Assembly: GCA_937915955.1 (NCBI GenBank)
Contig: CALGIB010000770.1
Span: 1 to 7,575 of the forward strand
Length of the DNA: 7,575 bases
Origin: an uncultured Pseudomonadota bacterium
GTDB taxonomy: Bacteria > Myxococcota_A > UBA796 > CAJQPC01
Direction of reading: 5' to 3'
In this document: positions 1-4,987 of the stretch, piece after piece
Position numbering within the stretch: the stretch's first letter is position 1
How the letters are laid out: every line of letters starts with the position of its first letter
The notes under the pieces: generated by a model
What the model saw: the letters and a program-made list of their open reading frames with translations, nothing else
Told to the model about the DNA's origin: nothing
Databases searched by the model: none
Translations under genes and position numbers: made by a program

Positions 1-2
1 TG

Positions 3-707
3 CTGGACACCCCCGGGGCCGTAGCGCGCGTGGCCTCCGAGATCTGCGAAGACGCGGTCGCCGACGGCGTGAGCACGCTGGAGATCCGCTTCGCGCCTCA
101 GCTGCACGGGTCGGTCCCTCGCTTCGTCCAGGCCGCGCTCGAGGGCATCGGGGGTCGCGCCGGGCTGATCCTGTGCGGGCTCTACGGGCAGCCGCCCGCG
201 CTGGTCGAGCACCTCGCCGCTCAGCCCGGCATCGTCGGGCTGGATCTGGCTGGAGGGCCGCTCCCCGAGCACCGGTGGAGGCTGGCCGACTACGCGGGGG
301 CCTTCGAGCTCGCCGCGCAGCGCGGCCTGGGTCGCACGGTGCACGCCGGCGAGGGTCGGCCTGCCTCTGAGATCAGGGACGCCGTCCTGCTGCTGGGCGC
401 CCAGCGCATCGGCCACGGAACGAGCCTGCTCGACGATCCCAGGGTCCTGAACCTGGTGCTGGAGCGCGGCGTCTGCATCGAGGCCTGCCCGACAAGCAAC
501 TGGCACGTCGGCGTCATCGACTCGATCCAGGCCCACCCCCTGGCGCGCTGGCTGGAGCTGGGCGTCCGGGCCTGCGTCAACAGCGACAACACGCTGCTGT
601 CCGAGGTCACCGCCAGCGAGGAGCATCGCCGCGCCGCCGGCATCCAGGGCATGACGCCGGAGTTGCTCGAGCGCGCCGTCGAGTTCGGGCACGCCGCGGC
701 CTTCTGA
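3..707 (+). CDS. add: Adenosine deaminase family protein, 5'-truncated by the window edge
   Basis: Hydrolytically deaminates adenosine (or a related aminopurine substrate) to inosine in cytosolic purine salvage. The reading frame is open from base 3, so the true start and the N-terminal HxH zinc ligands lie upstream. Visible family signatures are LEIRFAPQ (about 84-107), the HAGEG zinc/catalytic motif (His codon 342-344, Glu two codons later), RIGHG (about 405-419), CPTSN (about 486-500) and NSDN, whose Asp (585-587) corresponds to the family's zinc-binding Asp. The SEVTASEE stretch follows NSDN as in bacterial adenosine deaminases. The protein ends soon after the last conserved helix, at HAAAF, so its C-terminus looks somewhat shorter than usual. 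The family is sure. The substrate is less so, because adenine and 6-aminodeoxyfutalosine deaminases share these motifs. It converges on the small gene at 732-1119. Confidence 0.93.
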   Translation: MDTPGAVARVASEICEDAVADGVSTLEIRFAPQLHGSVPRFVQAALEGIGGRAGLILCGLYGQPPALVEHLAAQPGIVGLDLAGGPLPEHRWRLADYAGAFELAAQRGLGRTVHAGEGRPASEIRDAVLLLGAQRIGHGTSLLDDPRVLNLVLERGVCIEACPTSNWHVGVIDSIQAHPLARWLELGVRACVNSDNTLLSEVTASEEHRRAAGIQGMTPELLERAVEFGHAAAF

Positions 708-731
708 GAGCAGCCCCGGGGGGCGCCTCTC
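706..731. terminator. Possible bidirectional terminator hairpin between convergent genes
   Basis: GAGAG (706-710) pairs with CTCTC (727-731) and GCCC (713-716) with GGGC (721-724), around a CGGG loop, with a symmetric 2x2 internal mismatch. It overlaps the stop codons of both the deaminase and the convergent small gene. There is no T tract on either strand, so intrinsic termination is not assured. It may instead block read-through or protect 3' ends. Confidence 0.35.
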
Positions 732-1119
732 AGCCTCCCAGGGCCGCCGCCTCCGAGGCGCTGACCAGCAGGATGCCGCCGCGGCTCTGGCCGGGAGAGA
801 GGTCTTCCTGGAACCACAGCACCCGCAGCCCGAGCAGGCTCAGGTCGGCCTCGTCGAGCGCAATCCAGGATTGATCCCGCTCGTCCGAGAGTAGATCCGG
901 CTGGCCGAAGCGGCCCGGCTCGCAGGCCTCGATGTGGACGGCGGGACCCACCAGCTCGTCGGTGAGGACCCTGCGGTGCTCGATCACGCAGCTGTCGGCG
1001 TGGCCCTGGTGCAGCACGACGCGCACCAGCAGGCCGTCCGGGGAGACGTGGGTGGGCTCGACCTCGGTGTGGAGGTGCTTGGGGGAGGCGAGGGCGCTGG
1101 CCAGCAGGAGTGTGTACAT
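730..1119 (-). CDS. Small putative exported protein, unrecognised
   Basis: A 129-residue protein that I do not recognise. It begins MYTLLLASALASP, a very short hydrophobic leader with a plausible signal peptidase I site after ALA or ASA, so it is probably exported to the periplasm or outside. The rest alternates short hydrophobic and polar stretches, suggesting beta strands. It has two cysteines (44 and 66) that could form a disulphide. No catalytic motif is visible. The ATG at 1119 is the only reasonable start found, but it has no clear Shine-Dalgarno sequence in front. It runs divergently from the gene at 1224 (104-base gap) and converges on the deaminase. Codon use matches neighbouring genes, which favours a real gene. 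The competing antisense frames over this stretch have Arg/Pro-rich, non-protein-like translations. Confidence 0.68.
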   Translation of the reverse strand: MYTLLLASALASPKHLHTEVEPTHVSPDGLLVRVVLHQGHADSCVIEHRRVLTDELVGPAVHIEACEPGRFGQPDLLSDERDQSWIALDEADLSLLGLRVLWFQEDLSPGQSRGGILLVSASEAAALGG

Positions 1120-1223
1120 GCAGAGCTGCAGAGCAGGACGCGTGCCAGCTGCGGCCGGCCCCGCACGCGCGCTGTCGCATCGCGCTCTACCTCGGGTACT
1201 GTGACGACCGGAGCCCCGCCCCG
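1120..1223. promoter_or_regulatory. Divergent intergenic region, likely promoters for both flanking genes
   Basis: This 104-base gap separates two divergent genes and must contain their promoters. A tandem repeat of TGCAGAGC (1119-1126 and 1127-1134) abuts the leftward start codon, covering the place where its ribosome site would be, and could be an operator. A weak -10-like TACTGT (1197-1202) lies upstream of the rightward gene, but no good -35 is seen. A GGAG at 1210-1213 is a plausible ribosome site for the ATG at 1224. The promoter assignment is inference from layout. Confidence 0.3.
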
Positions 1224-1625
1224 ATGCACCTTCTGCTGACCCTCGCCCTGGCCCAGGAGACCGACGTCACGCCGGTCGACGGCGTGCTCGCGCGCGCCCA
1301 GGCGGGCAGCGTTCGGATCGAGTCGCGGCGGGTCGAGGGCCTGCCCACGCTGGTCCTGCTCGGCGAGCAGGAGCGCGTGCTGGGGCTGGGAGACCGGCCG
1401 ATCCTGGCGCCCGATGGCGGCGAACTGGTCTTCGTGCGCGGGCCCATCGCGTCCATCTGGCACCTGGATCTGGCCACGGGTACGGAGACCCAGCTGACGG
1501 CGCTGGAGCAGGGCAGGCCTCCGTCGGACTTCGTCGAGGTGCCGATCCGGAGCTTCGACGGCTGGGACGGCGAGGTCCTGCGCTGGGTGGCCTCGGACGG
1601 CCAGCACGTCCTGGTAACCCCCTGA
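1224..1625 (+). CDS. Short exported protein with a WD40-like (PD40/TolB-type) beta-propeller repeat
   Basis: A 133-residue protein with a short hydrophobic leader, MHLLLTLALAQE, so probably exported. Residues about 58-92 read LAPDGGELVFV, then SIWHLDLATG and TETQLT. This is the classic single repeat of the WD40-like beta-propeller (PD40) found in TolB and DPP-IV-type propellers: 'sPDG..laFv......iw..dl.tg...qlT'. Only one clear blade is present, so it cannot close a propeller alone. It may be a remnant, or a small binding module. The start at 1224 was chosen over a GTG 38 codons upstream because the leader begins there and GGAG (1210-1213) precedes it. The stop overlaps the next start (TGATG), implying translational coupling with the M23 peptidase. 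Its exact role is unknown. Confidence 0.72.
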   Translation: MHLLLTLALAQETDVTPVDGVLARAQAGSVRIESRRVEGLPTLVLLGEQERVLGLGDRPILAPDGGELVFVRGPIASIWHLDLATGTETQLTALEQGRPPSDFVEVPIRSFDGWDGEVLRWVASDGQHVLVTP

Positions 1626-2794
1626 TGTTGTTGCTGATCAGTGCAGCGCTGGGGCAGGACTACCGCTTCCCGATCAGCCAGTCGGACGCCTCGGAGATGT
1701 ACCCGACGGCCTACAAGGACCACAGCGGCGTCGACTGGGCCTGCGGCTCGATCCGCTACTCCGGTCACAACGGCAGCGACTTCGGAGGCGGCGGCTTCGC
1801 GGGCATGGAGGCCGGGCGCACCGTGGTCGCGGCGGCCGACGGCGTGGTCGTCTACACCAACGACGGCGAGTTCGACGAGTGCACCACGGGCGACTGCGGC
1901 GGCGGCGGCGGCTTCGGCAACTACGTGAAGGTGCAGCACGAGGACGGCAAGTACACCTACTACGCCCACATGATGCAGTGGACCGTGGCGGTGGCCACCG
2001 GACAGGCCGTGAAGTGCGGCGACGAGCTGGGCCTGATGGGCTCCTCGGGCAACTCCACCGGACCGCACCTGCACTTCGAGGTCCGCAACAGCGGCGGCAC
2101 CGCCGAGGACCCCTTCGACGGTGACTGCTCCGCGCCCCCCAGCTACTGGATCTCCCAGGGCAGTCACGGGGCTGTGCCCGGCACCACCTGTCCCAGCACC
2201 GGGCCCTGCTCGCCGGTGGCGGCCCTGACCTGCGGCGACACCTACGGCGGCGCCAACACCGGCTCTGGCAGCACGGACACCCATTACGCCTACGGCTGCA
2301 CGGAGTGGGGCTACTCCGGCTCGGAGCTGGCCTTCACCGTCAGCACGCCCCTGTCCGAGACGGTCACGGTGGGCCTGACGGGGCTCTCTGCGGACCTGGA
2401 TCTCTACGTGCTCTCCAGCAGCGCCTGCGACGGCGGCGGCTGCGTCGGCGCCAGCGACGAGCCCGACGCCAGCAGCGAGAGCGTGGCCTTCTCGGCGAGC
2501 GCTGACCACGCCTACACGGTGGTCGTCGACGGCTACGAGGGCGCGGCCAGCAACTTCACCCTGAGCGTCTCGTGCCAGGGCAAGGTCGAGGAGCCGGTCG
2601 ACTCCGAGCCCCAGGCCCACGACAGCCCTGGGCTCGACACGAGCCCGCCGAACTACTGGAACGAGGAGCAGGATCTGTCGCCCCCGGGCGAGAGGGCGCC
2701 CATCGGCTACGGCTGCAGCGCGACGGGTGCCCGGCCCGGGCTGCTCACTCTGCTGGGGCTGGGGCTGCTCCTGGGGCTGCGCCGACGATCATGA
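1625..2794 (+). CDS. Secreted M23 family metallopeptidase with PPC-like domain and MYXO-CTERM-like tail
   Basis: A LytM/lysostaphin-type zinc endopeptidase, expected to cut peptidoglycan cross-bridges or Gly-rich peptides at the cell surface. Residues 1-10 are a short leader. The M23 core spans about 45-165, with zinc ligands His48 and Asp52 in HNGSD, the active-site His115 in YYAHM, and His148/His150 in GPHLHFE. The usual loop before GNYVKVQH contains an extra insert with Cys86 and Cys91 and a five-Gly run. Residues about 235-317 resemble a bacterial pre-peptidase C-terminal (PPC) beta sandwich (LDLYVLSS, YTVVVDGYEG, NFTLSVSC). An acidic Pro-rich linker (320-360) leads to GYGCSATG, a hydrophobic helix (371-385) and RRRS. 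This is a MYXO-CTERM-like signal, in known cases recognised by an intramembrane sorting protease. Eleven cysteines fit an extracellular protein. The ATG shares a base with the upstream stop. The last 50 bases overlap the convergent lipoprotein gene. Confidence 0.93.
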   Translation: MLLLISAALGQDYRFPISQSDASEMYPTAYKDHSGVDWACGSIRYSGHNGSDFGGGGFAGMEAGRTVVAAADGVVVYTNDGEFDECTTGDCGGGGGFGNYVKVQHEDGKYTYYAHMMQWTVAVATGQAVKCGDELGLMGSSGNSTGPHLHFEVRNSGGTAEDPFDGDCSAPPSYWISQGSHGAVPGTTCPSTGPCSPVAALTCGDTYGGANTGSGSTDTHYAYGCTEWGYSGSELAFTVSTPLSETVTVGLTGLSADLDLYVLSSSACDGGGCVGASDEPDASSESVAFSASADHAYTVVVDGYEGAASNFTLSVSCQGKVEEPVDSEPQAHDSPGLDTSPPNYWNEEQDLSPPGERAPIGYGCSATGARPGLLTLLGLGLLLGLRRRS

Positions 2795-3650
2795 CCTGGG
2801 TCCACTCCAGGGTCGCTCCCTGGGGAGGCAGCGGCCAGTTCACGGTGGTCCCCAGGGTGCAGATGTCTCCGCTGGGTCCCTGGTCGATGTGCACGACCCC
2901 CTCGAAGGGCACCGCGCTGACCGTGGCTCCGGGCACCATGATCTGAGGAAGGATCGGGCAGCGTCCGTTCGCTCCGCCGCCCCCCAGGCGCGCGCGCACC
3001 TCGACGCTGTGCAGGCCCTCGCCTTCGATCTCGTCCAGGAACGGCCCGATCGCCGCCATCAAGGAGCGAGCCACAGCGCCCTGGTCGCGGACCGAGTCGG
3101 GGTTCACCCCCTGGGCCGCCATCATCGGGTGCGAGGTCCAGACCCCGCGCGGCCCGTGCTGAACCATGGGCGCCTGCAGCCCGACCCCCCGAGCCGCTCG
3201 AGCCTCGGGCGCGCCCACCAGGGCGTCCAGCACACCCAGGCCGTAGCCGACCACGAAGCGCTGGGACAGGTCCCGAACGGCGGCCTCGCGGGCCAGCGTC
3301 GGATCGACGTCGCTGCCGGCTTCGGACAGCTCGGTGCGGATCAGCTCACGCCCGTCCACCGACAGCGTCAACATGCCTCCGAGCTGGACCTCACCCGGGA
3401 TCTTCTCGGCGCTGGCCCCCATGCCGATGGTGCGGCCGGGCAGCACCGTGAAGTGGGTGACCTCGACGGAGAGGTCGACGTCGTGCCCGCCGATGACCGC
3501 CCGGGTGGGGGTCGGCTCGCAGGGGATCGCGCCCTCGGTCGCGGCTCGACAGAGCTCGTGGACCAGGGACTCGGTCGCCTCCTCGTTGGTGACGGGGCGG
3601 AGGTCGGCGGAGGGCTCGGAGCCCGAGCAGGCAAGCAGGAGGAGGAGCAT
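2745..3650 (-). CDS. Putative lipoprotein, unrecognised
   Basis: A 301-residue protein beginning MLLLLLACSGSEPS. Cys8 in LLAC is a plausible lipidation site, so it is probably anchored to the inner or outer membrane facing the periplasm. The leader is only seven residues and has no positive charge. No other start exists before an in-frame stop about 16 codons upstream, and the ribosome site is poor. Four further cysteines fall in two pairs (34/44 and 231/264), consistent with two disulphide-linked parts. Residues about 50-145 alternate beta strands and end in a helix. Residues about 185-215 look helical, and the C-terminus is strand-rich and then Ala/Pro-rich. I cannot assign a family and see no catalytic motif. 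It lies downstream of the GH114 gene on the same strand, separated by 136 bases that include a hairpin, so it may be transcribed separately. Its last 50 bases are antisense to the M23 gene. Confidence 0.8.
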   Translation of the reverse strand: MLLLLLACSGSEPSADLRPVTNEEATESLVHELCRAATEGAIPCEPTPTRAVIGGHDVDLSVEVTHFTVLPGRTIGMGASAEKIPGEVQLGGMLTLSVDGRELIRTELSEAGSDVDPTLAREAAVRDLSQRFVVGYGLGVLDALVGAPEARAARGVGLQAPMVQHGPRGVWTSHPMMAAQGVNPDSVRDQGAVARSLMAAIGPFLDEIEGEGLHSVEVRARLGGGGANGRCPILPQIMVPGATVSAVPFEGVVHIDQGPSGDICTLGTTVNWPLPPQGATLEWTQVMIVGAAPGAAPAPAE

Positions 3651-3693
3651 GGTGTTCTGGACAGGCCTCGGGCGCTCCGGTTTGTCCCGGAGC

Positions 3694-3699
3694 TGTCAA
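3694..3699 (-). promoter_or_regulatory. Perfect -35-like TTGACA upstream of the lipoprotein gene
   Basis: On the minus strand TTGACA sits 44 bases before the ATG at 3650, in the gap where a separate promoter would be expected. The sequence 16-18 bases downstream is GC-rich (around GAGCGCC) and gives no -10 match. The element may therefore be chance or belong to a non-sigma70 promoter. Confidence 0.2.
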
Positions 3700-3765
3700 G
3701 GGTGACTAACCGGCCGCCGGGGGCGCATGAGTCATCAACGATCTCAGGGTTTTGTGCATCAGGAT

Positions 3766-3785
3766 CCGCTCAGGGACGCGAGCGG
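3766..3785 (-). terminator. Hairpin directly after the GH114 stop codon
   Basis: On the minus strand CCGCTC, an 8-base loop and GAGCGG form a perfect 6-bp GC-rich stem beginning one base after the GH114 stop codon (3787-3789). No T tract follows (the next bases are ATCCTGATGC). It is either a weak or Rho-assisted terminator or a 3'-end stabiliser between GH114 and the downstream lipoprotein gene. Confidence 0.38.
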
Positions 3786-3786
3786 C

Positions 3787-4557
3787 TCACTCGCAGGCCA
3801 GGCGCCGCTCGTCCAGATCCCAGGTCTTGATCAGGGTGTCCAGCCGGGGGCCTACGCCGCAGACCTCGTCGGCCTTGTCCTGGGCCTCGGACCAGGCATC
3901 CACGTACTCGACGTGGAAGGCGGCCTTGTCCGAGCCCGTGAACGCGCTGAGGCGTCCGCACTCGTCGTAGCTGGCGCACTCCTCGTTGAGGGCCCAGTCG
4001 AACCAGTCGACCAGGTCCTCGACCTGGTCCAGGTCGTTCTTCAGGCCCACGCTCAGGCCTCGGGTGTGGGCCGCGTCGGCGAGGAAGCGGTTGTAGTCCA
4101 GCTGCTCGCTGGACCTCAACCCCAGCCCGTTGGCGTTGGCGTAGCCGTCCACGTTGTCGGGCTCGACGCCGTCGCAGCCGCGCTCGACGGCGTAGTCCAG
4201 GCGCGCCTCCATGAGGCTCCGGACCTGGGGATCCGAGACGTCGACCCAGTACTCGCCGGGCCAGCCGTCCAGCTCCCAGCCCACCGCCGAGGAGGGGAAG
4301 TCCGCCGCGTCTTCGCGCCAGTCCTCCATGCTGCCGGCGCTGAAGTAGCAGATCAGCACGGCCTCGCTGAGCTCCTCGAGCTTGGTGTCCGGCGTGTCGA
4401 AGAGGTCCACGTCGAACATGTCGGCGTCCACGCTCGTGTCCACCTCGCCGGACAGCTGCCACTGCCAGGAGGTGCCGGGCTCGGGCTGCCAGACCTCGCC
4501 CGCGGGCAGGGGGGTGGGGTCCTCGCCGCCCGCGCAGGCCAGCATCAGGGGCAGCAT
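3787..4557 (-). CDS. GH114 family lipoprotein (endo-alpha-1,4-polygalactosaminidase-like)
   Basis: A TIM-barrel glycosidase-like protein of 256 residues. Characterised GH114 enzymes cut alpha-1,4-linked galactosamine polymers, such as the deacetylated part of fungal galactosaminogalactan. The start MLPLMLACAGGED gives a short lipoprotein leader with Cys8 as lipidation site, so it acts at the envelope. Hallmarks in order are WQWQLSGEVD (31-40, the usual opening of the domain), DVDLFDT (49-55), ICYFSAGS.E.WR (69-81), GWPGEYWVDV (98-107), GCDGVEPDNVDGY (127-139, carrying the acidic residues expected at the active site), VGLKND (170-175), NEEC (191-194) and FHVEY (214-218). All expected blocks are intact and the length is normal for the family. 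The ATG shares one base with the stop of the upstream VOC gene (TGATG). No other start codon lies in frame for over 100 bases upstream, which supports the short leader. The true polymer substrate is not determinable here. Confidence 0.9.
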   Translation of the reverse strand: MLPLMLACAGGEDPTPLPAGEVWQPEPGTSWQWQLSGEVDTSVDADMFDVDLFDTPDTKLEELSEAVLICYFSAGSMEDWREDAADFPSSAVGWELDGWPGEYWVDVSDPQVRSLMEARLDYAVERGCDGVEPDNVDGYANANGLGLRSSEQLDYNRFLADAAHTRGLSVGLKNDLDQVEDLVDWFDWALNEECASYDECGRLSAFTGSDKAAFHVEYVDAWSEAQDKADEVCGVGPRLDTLIKTWDLDERRLACE

Positions 4558-4949
4558 CAGCGCGGCTTGTCCACGTGCTGGTCGAACAGCACGGGGTTGC
4601 CGTCGGGGTCGACCGCGATGAAGTGGGCTGGACCGGTGGAGGCGGGGTCGATCTCCCCCTGGGTCTCGATGCCCGCGGCCTCGAGCCGCGCCTTGATCGC
4701 GCGCACGTCCTCGAAGTCCTGCAGCGGCTGGGCCATGCCCGTCCAGCCAGGGTTGAAGGTCAGCGTGTTCTTCTCGAGCATCCCCTGGAAGAGCCCGAGG
4801 ATCGTCGCCCCGCTCCGCAGGATCAGCCAGCCCTGGTCGGCGTCGCCGCCCAGGACCGCGAAGCCGAGGGCCTCGTAGAAGGCTCGGCTGGCGGCCAGGT
4901 CCTGGACGGCCAGCGAAGGGGAGAACGTGCCGAGGTCGCGCTCACTCAT
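4557..4949 (-). CDS. VOC family (glyoxalase/bleomycin-resistance/dioxygenase fold) protein
   Basis: A 130-residue single-domain protein with two beta-alpha-beta-beta-beta halves. The first half has SLAVQDLAASRAFYEALGF (residues 12-30), the standard VOC opening. The second half ends HFIAVDPDGNPVLFDQH (109-125), the standard DPDGN closure. The middle LFQGMLEKNTLTFNPGW (53-69) is typical of an uncharacterised VOC subgroup. Two canonical metal-ligand positions appear replaced: Ser10 where the first-strand His is usual, and Leu121 where the Glu after DPDGNP is usual. A classical glyoxalase I activity is therefore doubtful. The ATG at 4949 has a good GGAG five bases upstream. Although the frame stays open to 5426, that extension is Arg/Pro/Ala-rich and antisense to the oxygenase gene. 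It is cytoplasmic, with no leader. It is the first gene of the leftward unit and is translationally coupled to the GH114 gene. Confidence 0.9.
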   Translation of the reverse strand: MSERDLGTFSPSLAVQDLAASRAFYEALGFAVLGGDADQGWLILRSGATILGLFQGMLEKNTLTFNPGWTGMAQPLQDFEDVRAIKARLEAAGIETQGEIDPASTGPAHFIAVDPDGNPVLFDQHVDKPR

Positions 4950-4987
4950 GGGGGCTCCGGTGGTGGTGTCCTCCGGTAGCCTGTGGC
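4950..4987. promoter_or_regulatory. 38-base divergent gap with direct repeats
   Basis: This is all that separates the VOC start codon from the oxygenase start codon, so the two promoters must overlap each other or the coding sequences. CTCCGGTGG (4955-4963) and CTCCGGTAG (4971-4979) repeat with a 16-base period. Read on the minus strand, the first copy supplies the VOC ribosome site CCGGAG. No -10 or -35 box is recognisable. Confidence 0.3.

Noticed and set aside
290..1180. 296-codon minus-strand frame across the deaminase 3' end and the small exported gene
   Set aside because: Arg/Pro/Ser-rich, non-protein-like translation crossing two better-supported genes and their hairpin. It arises from high GC suppressing stop codons.
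1110..1223. Upstream GTG start for the PD40 protein, adding 38 residues
   Set aside because: The added residues are Cys/Arg-rich and would bury the hydrophobic leader. The ATG at 1224 follows a GGAG and starts with the leader.
1898..1912. Five GGC triplets, a possible contingency microsatellite
   Set aside because: It encodes a Gly run in a loop, and triplet changes would stay in frame. Five units are too few to suggest phase variation.
1187..2620. 477-codon open frame on the minus strand antisense to the PD40 and M23 genes
   Set aside because: Its translation is a Val/Gly/Ala/Arg-rich low-complexity shadow with no motif. The plus strand carries full M23 catalytic motifs over the same bases.
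2727..3830. 367-codon plus-strand frame antisense to the lipoprotein gene
   Set aside because: Its composition is shadow-like. The minus strand has a lipobox and ordinary amino acid use.
3727..4878. 383-codon plus-strand frame antisense to the GH114 and VOC genes
   Set aside because: GH114 and VOC motifs on the minus strand are unambiguous. The plus-strand translation is their mirror.
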